NCBI GenBank assembly: GCA_028706005.1 | Contig: JAQWCI010000003.1 | Coordinates: 1 to 46,220, forward strand | DNA length: 46,220 bases | Origin: Lachnospiraceae bacterium | Lineage (GTDB): Bacteria > Bacillota > Clostridia > Lachnospirales > Lachnospiraceae | Direction: 5' to 3' | Part shown: in pieces, positions 28,233 to 37,925 of the stretch | Layout: each line of letters starts with the position of its first letter | How positions within the stretch are numbered: the stretch's first letter is position 1 | Notes under the pieces: model-generated | Databases searched by the model: none | Seen by the model: only the letters and a program-made list of their open reading frames with translations | What the model was told of the DNA's origin: nothing | Position numbers and translations under genes: made by a program

Positions 28233-29477
28233 CTACATTCTGATTGCTTCAAACTCAGGCGTTTCTTCCTCAATTTCAAAACAAACGCAGTAGTTTTTCG
28301 CATTCTTGTATTTTTCGGGCAGGAATACTGTTATCATATGAGGTCCTTCACACGTTGTCTCAAGATCAACTCTGACCTCTGTTCCGTCCTCAAGAATATA
28401 TGCTTTCTTTACCGTCATATTTATGTTAATGACTTCAAGAACAGTTTTAGGCGAGAGAACATGTATAAAGAACTTGTGGGGTTTTCCCGTGAATACGCAC
28501 CAGTCTACCTCATATGGATATTTCGGCAATGATCGTGTCGCAAATACAGCATCGGCATTGCGATGGACATATCCTCCTACTTCATCAAGTATCCTTATTG
28601 ATTCCTCGGGGATCTTGCCTGTTCCATCGGGGCCGATATTGAGAAGGTAGTTTCCACCACGTGAGTTTATCTTAAGCAGTAACTGCAGAATCTTATCCGG
28701 ATTCTTCCAGTTATCGTCCGACTTTTTGAATCCCCATGTATCATTCAGTGTCGCAGGCACTTCCCAGTCTCCAGGGAATGGATCGGCCGGTATAAAATTG
28801 TCACCGGTCGTCATATAGTCGCCAAGTCCGTTTCCGACTCTTCCGCTCACTATTACATTCGGGTTGATCGATTTTACAAGATCGATCATTTCTTTGCTTT
28901 CCTCAGCAGTAGTTCCCATAGGGGTATCAAACCAAAGCAGTGAAATATCAGGATACTGCGTCAGCAATTCTTTAAGCTGCGGGAAGCACTTGCCCTCGAG
29001 ATAATTCCTGTATGTCTTATGCGAATTATCATGTCTTGCCATATAACCGTCCGGATCATCCCAATCCTGAGCCTGAGAATAATACACTCCAAATTTTAAC
29101 CCGTTCTTTTTACAAGCTTCCTGCAATTCAGCCACAAAATCGCGGTGACACGGCGAAGCCTTTACTGATGTATAGTCACTGCATTTCGAGTCATACATCG
29201 CAAATCCTTCATGATGTTTTGACGTAAACACCAGGTACTTCATCCCCCAGCTTTTCGCCTTCTCGGCTATCCAATCAGCGTCAAAGTCCGTCGGATTGAA
29301 TTCTCTGGCTAATTTCCTATATTCAGTTTTAGGTATATCAAGCGTATTCATGATCCATTCCGCTATCGAAGGCGTAGTCTCGCCTTCATATTCTCCGGCA
29401 AGCTGCGAATAGAGACCAAAATGAATAAAAAGTCCAAACTTTGCGTCCTTGAACCATTGCTGTTTAGTGTCGTGCAT
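28233..29477 (-). CDS. Alpha-L-fucosidase, glycoside hydrolase family GH29
   Basis: WFKDAKFGLFIHFGLYSQLAGEY, AKSWGMKYLVFTSKHHEGFAMYDSKCSDY, LLWFDTPMG. Confidence 0.95.
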   Translation of the reverse strand: MHDTKQQWFKDAKFGLFIHFGLYSQLAGEYEGETTPSIAEWIMNTLDIPKTEYRKLAREFNPTDFDADWIAEKAKSWGMKYLVFTSKHHEGFAMYDSKCSDYTSVKASPCHRDFVAELQEACKKNGLKFGVYYSQAQDWDDPDGYMARHDNSHKTYRNYLEGKCFPQLKELLTQYPDISLLWFDTPMGTTAEESKEMIDLVKSINPNVIVSGRVGNGLGDYMTTGDNFIPADPFPGDWEVPATLNDTWGFKKSDDNWKNPDKILQLLLKINSRGGNYLLNIGPDGTGKIPEESIRILDEVGGYVHRNADAVFATRSLPKYPYEVDWCVFTGKPHKFFIHVLSPKTVLEVININMTVKKAYILEDGTEVRVDLETTCEGPHMITVFLPEKYKNAKNYCVCFEIEEETPEFEAIRM

Positions 29478-29492
29478 AATACCCTCCAGATG

Positions 29493-30344
29493 TTATCCTT
29501 TGATTGCGCCTGATAACATTCCTTTTTCAATTTGATTGTGGAAAATTACATAGATTATTACCATGGGAATAAATGACATAACCACGAATGCAAACTGTGG
29601 TGCTATATCTTTGGAATGAACTGACGAGAAATTCAACATTGCTCTTGATACTGTAAAGTACTTGTCATCAGTCATCAGGATCATTGAGAATACCAGTTCA
29701 CTGTATGCCGCAATGAAGATAAATATTGCTTCTGTAGCAAGGATCGGTTTGCATATTGGGAACAGTACTCTCCACAACAGATTCCAGTCATTACATCCGT
29801 CTATAATTGCCGCTTCATCAATTTCCCTGCCGATACTGTCCATGTATCCAACATAGAGGAAAATTGCCTGAGACATATTGAATGCAACATATACGATCAC
29901 CAGAAATGCGAGATTGTTCTTGGCGTTCAGCGCAGTTGCAATGTTGTTTATCGGAACCAGTGTGCAATGGACCGGCACCATTACACCGACCATAAAGAAC
30001 AGATATATATAACGAAGGAACCCGTAACTCTTTCTGGAGAGAATATATGCCGCAAGGATTCCTACAACTGTATTTGCTATTGTTGTAAGGCATGCCACAA
30101 ACAGCGAATTTCCGATCGTCCTGAGTGCATTGGCTGTCTTATTTGCTGATGCGTAGTTAGAGAACAGCCACTCCTTAGGCATACTAAGCAGGTTCAGGTA
30201 AATTTCATTGTTGGATTTAAATGACGCAAGCACTGTTATAAAAACCGGAAAGAGCGTACAGAACGCCCAGACTATTGCAAATGCGTATAGGATAACTGTG
30301 CCTGTTTTTACTGTTTTCCTGTTCTTCTTTGTTTTCTCCGCCAT
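29493..30344 (-). CDS. Carbohydrate ABC transporter permease (MalG-type)
   Basis: Multi-TM; EIDEAAIIDGCNDWNLLWRVLFPICKP EAA loop. Confidence 0.92.
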   Translation of the reverse strand: MAEKTKKNRKTVKTGTVILYAFAIVWAFCTLFPVFITVLASFKSNNEIYLNLLSMPKEWLFSNYASANKTANALRTIGNSLFVACLTTIANTVVGILAAYILSRKSYGFLRYIYLFFMVGVMVPVHCTLVPINNIATALNAKNNLAFLVIVYVAFNMSQAIFLYVGYMDSIGREIDEAAIIDGCNDWNLLWRVLFPICKPILATEAIFIFIAAYSELVFSMILMTDDKYFTVSRAMLNFSSVHSKDIAPQFAFVVMSFIPMVIIYVIFHNQIEKGMLSGAIKG

Positions 30345-30360
30345 TGCATTTTCTCCTTTC

Positions 30361-31281
30361 TTACATCAGATCTTTGTCTTCACGGAAAAAATGATTTGTC
30401 AGAATACTGAGTGACACACCAAGTACCAGAAGAATTACACCATAGGCACTGCTCCGTCCGAACAGTTTGTAAGAAAATGCCTGTGTATACAACATTATCG
30501 ATGGCGTCGAGCTTACGTCGTTAGGGCCGCCTCTTGTCATAGCCCAAATAATATCGAAGACCTTGATACATCCTGTAATACATAAGATTGAGAATATCTT
30601 GAACGAATTCTTCATCAGCGGAATAGTGACATAGCGGATTCTCTGCCATCCGGTTGCCCCGTCGAGTGCCGCCGCTTCATTTACATCCTGTGGGATGGCG
30701 ACCAGTCCTGCTGCAAATATCAGCATATTGTAGCCTGCATACATCCATTCATTTACAAGTACGACGACCCAGACATTCAATGTCTTGGTATTCAAAACAT
30801 CAAGAATCGACGATGTATCTCCAGTCATGTTGTGGATCGTATGTACAAGACCATAATTGGGATTGAGCATAAATGTCCACATCAGTGCGACTGCTGTGGT
30901 TCCAAGCATGACCGGCAGGAAGTAACAGGTCTTGAAGAAACTGGTGCCTTTGATTTTTGACGTTATGAGCAATGCAAGTCCAAAAGCCAGCGGCATAAGT
31001 ATAACAAAACCACCGATCATAAAATAAAGACTGTTCAGCATTGCATTCCAGAAAAGCTTATCCTTGAATATTTTTATATAATTCTCCAGACCAATAAACT
31101 CTTTTGCCACTCCATACATCCCGTTCCATTTCCTGAATGACAAAAAAAATGTATCAGCGACCGGGTAGATGATAAATACTGTGCAGATTATTATTGCCGG
31201 AGCAAGAAACAGAATAGATATCGTCAGATCTCTGGGGTTTATTTTGTTCTTAACAACTGCTTTATTCTTTCCGCTTGCCAT
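30361..31281 (-). CDS. Carbohydrate ABC transporter permease (MalF-type)
   Basis: Multi-TM; DVNEAAALDGATGWQRIRYVTIPLMK EAA loop. Confidence 0.92.
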   Translation of the reverse strand: MASGKNKAVVKNKINPRDLTISILFLAPAIIICTVFIIYPVADTFFLSFRKWNGMYGVAKEFIGLENYIKIFKDKLFWNAMLNSLYFMIGGFVILMPLAFGLALLITSKIKGTSFFKTCYFLPVMLGTTAVALMWTFMLNPNYGLVHTIHNMTGDTSSILDVLNTKTLNVWVVVLVNEWMYAGYNMLIFAAGLVAIPQDVNEAAALDGATGWQRIRYVTIPLMKNSFKIFSILCITGCIKVFDIIWAMTRGGPNDVSSTPSIMLYTQAFSYKLFGRSSAYGVILLVLGVSLSILTNHFFREDKDLM

Positions 31282-31289
31282 GTTTTTAC

Positions 31290-31319
31290 CCCTCTGTAGA
31301 TTTTCCTGTGAACAGAGGG
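31290..31319 (-). promoter_or_regulatory. Stem-loop overlapping the permease Shine-Dalgarno, downstream of the solute-binding protein gene
   Basis: Minus strand CCCTCTGT...ACAGAGGGG-TAAAAAC-ATG; the GAGGGG SD forms the 3' arm of an 8-bp stem. Confidence 0.65.
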
Positions 31320-31397
31320 AAGCTTTTTGTGCTCCCCCCTTATTCAGATTCTCATGTGAACATAATCACGACCCCGTTCTGAAAGCCGCGTCAGGTT

Positions 31398-32828
31398 TTA
31401 TTCGTATGCAGCCATCTTATCAACAATGTCACTTCCTACATCCTGAGCAGCAGAGCCGGTCGCAAGTGCCTGGAGAGAATTGCGGATCGTATCCATTGCC
31501 GCGGTATTTGATGAATAGTTGGGAAGTTCAAGTTTTGACCCCTGGTTCTCCGCCATGATCTTGTTGACTTCGTCAAGAAGATAGTTTCCTGTGTCTATAG
31601 TGACTTTTTCAGCATAGGTCGTAGGACTTGACTGGCACATTTCATTGATCGCATCGACTGTTGTGAGATACTTGATGAACTTTACAGTTGCAGCTATCTC
31701 TTCGTCCGACTTGTTGAGTGTTGTTATGTAATATGTATCTGAGCCGCCGCCCATTTCTGTATACTGATATGCTTCATCAATATAAGGAACTCTTGTAACG
31801 CCTATTGTCTGTGCATCAAAAAGTGATGTGTCAGAATCATTTATAAAGTTGCCGCAGTTCCATGTGCCATCAATGAAGAAAGCAGCCTGACCTGACTCGA
31901 ACATACTTCTCTCTGTGGCGACATCTGTGCTGAGGATCGCATCTCCCCAATATCCGGCATCGATCATGTCCTTCATTAACTGATAGATCTTCACCATCTT
32001 CTCGCCATCATATGTTTCTGTACCGTCAGCAAGGTTTCCTGCAATATCAGTGCCATATGCTTTCAGAGCCATTTCACTCATAAGATGTTCATAATGGTAA
32101 TTGTCTTTATCTGAATAGTTGAAAGGCTGTATTCCTGCTGCCTTCAGTTTTGCACATGCGTCTACAAGATCATCCCATGACTGAGGGACATCGACCCCTG
32201 CCTTATTCAGGAGATCTTTGTTGTAAAACATGTTGAGCTGGTATGAAGACCACGGAATTCCGTATGTTCCATCATATCCATCATACTTACATGTTTCCCA
32301 TGCAAATTCCTGAACACCGTCATACCAGTCCGGGTATTGATTGAAATACGGTGTGAGGTCAAGAAGATATCCTGCATCAAGATATTCCTTTACACGCGAT
32401 CCGCCATACTGAAGAAATGCGTTGGGAGCATCGCCTGATGCAAAGTCCGTTGTAAGCTTCTCTTCATAATCAGATTCTGTGGAAATGCTTTCGTCTGTTA
32501 CATGGATCTTGCCTTCATTTTCTTTGTTAAACTGATCGAGCCTGTTATAATACCATGTGCTCTGTCCATCGGTGTCTTTTCCTGTATAACGGAATTCAAC
32601 TCTGAGTTCAACATTGTTGAATGTCATGTTGTCGACATCGTAGTCACCTGTTGCTTGTGTTGTCTCTGCCGCACCTGCTGCTTCAGATGTAGCTGTGGTC
32701 GCAGCTGCATCTCCTGATGTTGCTGTCGAAGCGTCCGTTCCTGATGCAGCTGTTGAAGAACTTCCACAACCAGACAGGAGACCCACTACCATTGCTGATG
32801 AAAGAGCTATCGCTAATACCTTTTTCAT
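31398..32828 (-). CDS. Extracellular sugar-binding lipoprotein of ABC transporter
   Basis: MKKVLAIALSSAMVVGLLSGCGSS lipobox and SBP-type motifs (GQAAFFIDGTWNCGNF). Confidence 0.92.
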   Translation of the reverse strand: MKKVLAIALSSAMVVGLLSGCGSSSTAASGTDASTATSGDAAATTATSEAAGAAETTQATGDYDVDNMTFNNVELRVEFRYTGKDTDGQSTWYYNRLDQFNKENEGKIHVTDESISTESDYEEKLTTDFASGDAPNAFLQYGGSRVKEYLDAGYLLDLTPYFNQYPDWYDGVQEFAWETCKYDGYDGTYGIPWSSYQLNMFYNKDLLNKAGVDVPQSWDDLVDACAKLKAAGIQPFNYSDKDNYHYEHLMSEMALKAYGTDIAGNLADGTETYDGEKMVKIYQLMKDMIDAGYWGDAILSTDVATERSMFESGQAAFFIDGTWNCGNFINDSDTSLFDAQTIGVTRVPYIDEAYQYTEMGGGSDTYYITTLNKSDEEIAATVKFIKYLTTVDAINEMCQSSPTTYAEKVTIDTGNYLLDEVNKIMAENQGSKLELPNYSSNTAAMDTIRNSLQALATGSAAQDVGSDIVDKMAAYE

Positions 32829-32904
32829 TTATTTCCTCCTTTTAGGAATGTTGTTGCTTATTATGATTATCTTCTGCAGAGATAATTATTAACTTATCCT
32901 TGGG

Positions 32905-32921
32905 TAAAACGTTTCGTTTTA
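32905..32921. promoter_or_regulatory. Candidate LacI-family operator 1
   Basis: TAAAACG-TTT-CGTTTTA; contains AAACGTTT core; upstream of the solute-binding protein gene. Confidence 0.65.
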
Positions 32922-33068
32922 TGAATACAATATATCTCTAGCATATTTGAAATACAATATGGTAAAACTAACAATATTAACCATAATTATTTGTAAAAGT
33001 TGCATAAGTAGTGCAATATGACGGCTGCCTGTGGTTATTGAGTTCGTTATTATGTAAATAATTACATT

Positions 33069-33078
33069 AAACGTTTCG
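33069..33078. promoter_or_regulatory. Candidate LacI-family operator 2
   Basis: AAACGTTTCG shared with operator 1, in the same divergent intergenic region. Confidence 0.5.
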
Positions 33079-33190
33079 CTGTTTATCTTTTTGTCTTAAC
33101 TTGTTATAATACTTTTATCTAGGCTGCTTGTGAATTTACAAAGGTCAGACTTTAGACTTGAGCATTCACAGCTTACTCTCCGGCACAAAC

Positions 33191-33231
33191 CTGTGAATCA
33201 CAGCCAGAAAACCGCATCCGCGGATTTTCTG
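33191..33231 (+). other. Palindrome and hairpin in the leader of the lacI-family gene
   Basis: CTGTGA-A-TCACAG (33191-33203), then CAGAAAACCGC-atcc-GCGG(A)TTTTCTG stem (33205-33231). Confidence 0.4.
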
Positions 33232-33257
33232 ACGTGGGACTCCGCAAAATATGCTCC

Positions 33258-34268
33258 GTCATGGTAGAAAAAATGCGTGTAACAATCAAAGACATAGCTT
33301 CTGATACTGGTCTGTCGCTTGCCACAATATCTAAATTCATAAACAACAAAACTGTCAGCGCCGAGAATTCCGCCATTATCAGCGAAAGTATTGACCGCCT
33401 GCATTATATACAGAACCATTCCGCCAAACTGCTGCGTTCCTCTCATTCGAAGACAATATGCATGATAACCGGAAGTATCTCAGATGTTTTCTGGGCTTAC
33501 CTCTTCGATGAATTATCTATACAATTTCAGAAAGAGGGATACTCCTTTTTACTCATATCAATCAGAAATAAGAATGATAAAGCTGAAGCTCTAGGCCTCT
33601 TGAGCCGTGAGTATCCTGACGGCATTCTTATCCTGTGTGACGGTGAAGAAGCATCAGAATTCACACCGGACAGTTTCAGGCCAGGTGTTCCTGTTATTTT
33701 TCTTGATAACGGCATACCTTCCTGTCCTCTTGTCACGAGCTCTGGCTATATTTCCACATATGAAGGCACTGAATACCTGATACGGAATGGACATACTGAT
33801 ATCTGTTTTCTTGTCTCAACATGCGCCCTCGAAACTCTGAAAGATCGATTGCGCGGGTGTCTTGACGCATGCAAAGATAATGGAATAACCGTAAAGCCGG
33901 AACATTTGATACAGTCTGATACGCACGACCTCGATTACTCTATGCTACGTGGTATCCTTAATGCCCCCACCAGGCCTACAGCCGTGTTTTCTCTCTCATA
34001 TGTGTCTTCAATATCCCTATTGCGTTTCTTTAATCAGAACCACAACCTGAGCAAACAGTTCTCACTGCTGTTCTTCGATGACAGCCCATTATTCAGGACA
34101 ATCTCTCCTGCAATCACGGTAATAAGTCAGGACATGAACGCAATGGCACAGACATGCGTCAAAGAAATGATAAAAAGAATAGAAAACCCTGAAATCAAAG
34201 ATCAGGTTACATTCTATGTTCCTACAAAATTTGAGAAGAGAAAATCCGTATCTCCTGTGAACAAGTAA
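33258..34268 (+). CDS. LacI family transcriptional regulator
   Basis: MRVTIKDIASDTGLSLATISKFINNKTVSAENSAII HTH; ORF track starts at 33234, but MVEKMRV at about 33258 is more plausible. Confidence 0.88.
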   Translation, partial: VMVEKMRVTIKDIASDTGLSLATISKFINNKTVSAENSAIISESIDRLHYIQNHSAKLLRSSHSKTICMITGSISDVFWAYLFDELSIQFQKEGYSFLLISIRNKNDKAEALGLLSREYPDGILILCDGEEASEFTPDSFRPGVPVIFLDNGIPSCPLVTSSGYISTYEGTEYLIRNGHTDICFLVSTCALETLKDRLRGCLDACKDNGITVKPEHLIQSDTHDLDYSMLRGILNAPTRPTAVFSLSYVSSISLLRFFNQNHNLSKQFSLLFFDDSPLFRTISPAITVISQDMNAMAQTCVKEMIKRIENPEIKDQVTFYVPTKFEKRKSVSPVNK

Positions 34269-34470
34269 AATCAGTGCAATTTTATGCTACGACAGTGCAA
34301 AAATTGCTACTCTGTTTTTCTTTATTTCCTGTATCTTTCAATCCAGTCCACTGCGAAGTCGACGATATCACGCTGTTTCATATAGGTGAGCATGGCGGTA
34401 TCAAAGCACTCAGCGCAGTGGCAAGTTTAGATCGGAACCGGTAGACTGTGACTCTTTCCCGATATACACA

Positions 34471-35532
34471 TCAATCCAGTTTTACGCTCAGGCTTACCGG
34501 GTTGTGATCCGAGTATTCAAAACCGGCATCAATTGTTTTGACAGAAGTCACTTCCACGTTTGGAGAAATAATGAATCCATCGATAACGTAGTATTGATTT
34601 GTCTGATTCTCGGAGTCATATGGTTTATTCAGCAGGCGGCAGGATGGCGTCTCGATGTCAGATGCAAATGACCACCCCTCTGGAAGCGCGCTGTCATCAA
34701 GGACTCCCGGCATCCATGTTTCATCATCAATAATGGGCCATGCATCAAGAGACCCCGGAAAACTCTGGTTGAAATCTCCGCCTGCAATCACATAATTGCC
34801 TTTGTCGTATTCTTCCGCAAGCAGATCAATAAGTTCAGCAGTCTGAGCTGCTTTTCCTTCACCATCATCATAGGCTTCAAGATGAAGATTTACAATTACA
34901 AGTTCCTTATCTGTGTCCTCCAGCTTTATGCGGCTGACCAGCAGGCAGCGCTTAAGATTTGCAATACGCAGCGGCCATTTAAAAGGGCATGGCAATGAAA
35001 TTCTTTCCGCCTCATCTACCTCGTAGTCGGAAAGTGTAAGTATCCCGCAGTTTACTTTACCCATCGGAGGCCATGGATACGGTACGAACCTGCAAGAATA
35101 ATTAAGCGCATATGCACTGTCTGGCGCATCAAGATCGTTTTGCAGCGATGACACTTCGTTCAGGTTATAACTTCTGTATGAGTCCGAGTCGACCTCCTGA
35201 AGAATACATATGTCTGCATTCTGCGCGGCCAGTGTCTTCTCAATGCCATCATAATATGATGTCATGACTTCGCGGCTTTGCGGCTTACCGCTGCCACTCC
35301 CTCCGTCCATGACAAAACTTTCATTCTTTCCGAGGCCGCAATATCCGATGTTCCAGGATACTATGTTGATCGAATCCTGCGAGACAGCTTTTGTTTTGCC
35401 CTGGCTGATTACGGATACTTCTTCAGTTTCCCCGGGCTTGTATTCAGTAACAGTAAGCCAGGCAAGAAATGCTCCTGCTGCTATTACCAATACCAGCAAA
35501 ACAATCAGGACTGCTCTTATTACTTTTTTCAT
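34471..35532 (-). CDS. Endonuclease/exonuclease/phosphatase family protein with N-terminal membrane anchor
   Basis: N-terminal TM; INIVSWNIGYCG, DICILQEVDSDSYRS, LVIVNLHLEAYDDGEGK, VIAGGDFNQSF, SDHNPVSLSVKL. Confidence 0.9.
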   Translation of the reverse strand: MKKVIRAVLIVLLVLVIAAGAFLAWLTVTEYKPGETEEVSVISQGKTKAVSQDSINIVSWNIGYCGLGKNESFVMDGGSGSGKPQSREVMTSYYDGIEKTLAAQNADICILQEVDSDSYRSYNLNEVSSLQNDLDAPDSAYALNYSCRFVPYPWPPMGKVNCGILTLSDYEVDEAERISLPCPFKWPLRIANLKRCLLVSRIKLEDTDKELVIVNLHLEAYDDGEGKAAQTAELIDLLAEEYDKGNYVIAGGDFNQSFPGSLDAWPIIDDETWMPGVLDDSALPEGWSFASDIETPSCRLLNKPYDSENQTNQYYVIDGFIISPNVEVTSVKTIDAGFEYSDHNPVSLSVKLD

Positions 35533-35606
35533 ATCACCCCCGCTGATTTCTCTGCATCAATTACCTTATAGATACATACGAATCACAAATGAAAAAGGAT
35601 GGCATT

Positions 35607-37760
35607 TTAAACTTCATGCCATATTATCTGATTAGCCTCCAGATCTACATCGAATGATGACCCGTCACCTTTGTAAACTCTTGTGTGCTGGCTCTCATAT
35701 GTATTATTTACTACACAGTACTTGCCACTTTCAGGATAAGCGTGCACTTCAACATTGTAATTGTCGGAGAACCATTTATGTATATCGCCTTCTGCACCCG
35801 CGCTCCAGAGGATCGCGCGATAGAGCATTCTGCTGTTCTCAAAACTGTAGGGAAGTCCGCTTATATAAACTGCCCTGCCATCTCCGAAGTCATTTACGGC
35901 AAGCTGTACATTCTTGTTGTCCTGGACCAGGATCTCTGTCCCTTCGAGAGCATAGATATTCTTCTTGCCTTCTCCGAAATCAACATCTCCGCTGACATCT
36001 TCCGTTATGAAATGATCGTGCTCTTCCCAGTTGTATTTATCGTATCCCAGCGTGAAATCTCGTTCTTCATCAACACCGAATACATTGGACAGCTGGAAGA
36101 AATGTCCCTCTGACTGGTGAGCTGTGGGTTCACCTACACCGATGATTCCGCCACCTTCGTACACAAATCTGCTGATCGGCCCGATTATATCCGGCTCACA
36201 CCACCACTGTCCGCCGGATTGCGCCGTATCAGCATCTCCGACGTTTATTATCACATCGATTTTCCTGAGGATATCCGGATCATTTCTTATGTCGTCAAAA
36301 CTTATAAATGATACATCAAAGGGTGCACCGGAAAGTGCTTCTATAACTCCGAAATATGAGTAATTCTGAGGGTAATATATCGCATGGTGTACCATGTGAT
36401 TTCCCCATGAGCGCATCTTGCCCCAGCAGTTGAGCACTGCCACCCTTCTGATACAATACGGTTTTGTGCCCTTTACATTTGCATACAATTCACGAAACTC
36501 ATTGCACACTGATTCCACATAGTCGACAAATTCAGGAAATTCTACCGCCAGCTTAAGATAGCCGCCGTAGCCTATGCGGTCTATGGGTTTCCTGAGTATT
36601 GCCCTTCTTGCCGTAACCCAGTTGACCTTGGCTTCTTTTACAGGATCTCCTCCTTCATGGAATGTGTCCGGGAAGAAATATGGCAGGAACCTGCCTTCCG
36701 TATACTTGACACCCTCAATGTCACTTATGAGTCTCAGGGTTGCACCATTGCCGACACTGCCGACAACAGCATCCAGGCCCATTGTTTTGAACTCATCCAT
36801 ATATGGCTCAGTCCCAATCCAGTGATCTCCCAGGAACATCATTGCTTCTTTACCATATGAATGTGTGATATCCACCATTTCACGGACGATCTTTGTGACC
36901 TCACGGTTCTGAAATTTCACGAAATCCATATATTCTTTTGTCGGTATTCTGTATTGGTTATTGTAGAAACCCTGATCTGTTATGTATTCCGGTCTGAATT
37001 TATATCCTGACTCTTTTTCGAACTTGTCAAGAATATATGGGCTTACCGACGTCGAATATCCGAACCAGTCCACATATTTCTCTCTCGCCTTTTCATCAAA
37101 TATCAGCGTGAACTGATGGAAGAATGTGGTGAATCTCAGGACATCGACATAAGGATGCTCCTCAATGAACCTGCGGAGCCTCTTCAGTGTATACGCATGT
37201 GTTTTGGGCTGCCTCACATCGAACGTCATCTGATGCTCAACGTCTTTCCAGTCATTTATGACAGCGTTATACATATGTACCGGATCCCAGAGAATATAAG
37301 CCAGGAAACTCACCGTATACTCATGAAATGCCACGCTACCAAGCTCCACTGTAGTGGTATCCTCATCGTATGACCACTGATCCGCAGGAACGATCCTTCC
37401 TGTTGTTCTGTCTATGACTTCCCACCATCTTTTTATATCATCGTAGTTGTTGGGCCTTAGCATGTCCGGATAAAGGCCCTTCATGAGATTTATCTGAAGT
37501 TTGTCAGAAACAGCCGTGACATGCGGTGTAATGATATACATCTGCTGGATCTCATCAGGATTTTGTTTTGCCCACTCGTTATCCTTCCTTGTTGTGTAAT
37601 AAGTCGAATAAACCTTGAGTCCGGAATCCTTGAGTTCCTGTGGAAAATCGGTTCCATCGCAGTCGCGCAACGCGTCTGCTCCCCACTTTGCTGCAATCTC
37701 CTTAGTCTGCTCTATTACATCTATATCTGTAGGAATGGTCACTCTTCCTTTACTGTTCAT
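35607..37760 (-). CDS. GH112 phosphorylase (beta-galactosyl-N-acetylhexosamine or beta-galactosyl-L-rhamnose phosphorylase)
   Basis: GRVTIPTDIDVIEQTKEIAAKWGADALRDCDGT, FTTFFHQFTLIFDEKAREKYVDWFGYSTSVSPYILDKFE, EAMMFLGDHWIGTEPY, RKPIDRIGYGGYLKLA. Confidence 0.93.
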   Translation of the reverse strand: MNSKGRVTIPTDIDVIEQTKEIAAKWGADALRDCDGTDFPQELKDSGLKVYSTYYTTRKDNEWAKQNPDEIQQMYIITPHVTAVSDKLQINLMKGLYPDMLRPNNYDDIKRWWEVIDRTTGRIVPADQWSYDEDTTTVELGSVAFHEYTVSFLAYILWDPVHMYNAVINDWKDVEHQMTFDVRQPKTHAYTLKRLRRFIEEHPYVDVLRFTTFFHQFTLIFDEKAREKYVDWFGYSTSVSPYILDKFEKESGYKFRPEYITDQGFYNNQYRIPTKEYMDFVKFQNREVTKIVREMVDITHSYGKEAMMFLGDHWIGTEPYMDEFKTMGLDAVVGSVGNGATLRLISDIEGVKYTEGRFLPYFFPDTFHEGGDPVKEAKVNWVTARRAILRKPIDRIGYGGYLKLAVEFPEFVDYVESVCNEFRELYANVKGTKPYCIRRVAVLNCWGKMRSWGNHMVHHAIYYPQNYSYFGVIEALSGAPFDVSFISFDDIRNDPDILRKIDVIINVGDADTAQSGGQWWCEPDIIGPISRFVYEGGGIIGVGEPTAHQSEGHFFQLSNVFGVDEERDFTLGYDKYNWEEHDHFITEDVSGDVDFGEGKKNIYALEGTEILVQDNKNVQLAVNDFGDGRAVYISGLPYSFENSRMLYRAILWSAGAEGDIHKWFSDNYNVEVHAYPESGKYCVVNNTYESQHTRVYKGDGSSFDVDLEANQIIWHEV

Positions 37761-37925
37761 CAGGTTGTTCTCCTTTTCTTCTTTTACTTATAGTGTATCA
37801 AGAGATGGCTGCTCAAAATACGGCTTTGTTGCTTCCGGTTTTAGTTTTATTGCTTTAGTGATTTTTTCCTGCTATTGTAATCTTATCAACGATTCAGCCA
37901 GCTATTTCTGTAGAGAGGCATTCTG

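Noticed and set aside
28224-28532. Plus-strand 102-aa ORF opposite the GH29 3' end
   Set aside because: Antisense to the conserved GH29 C-terminal region; no supporting features.
34276-34307. AT-rich inverted repeat GCAATTTT...AAAATTGC after the lacI-type gene
   Set aside because: Weak stem and weak T-run; could be a terminator but not strong enough to annotate.
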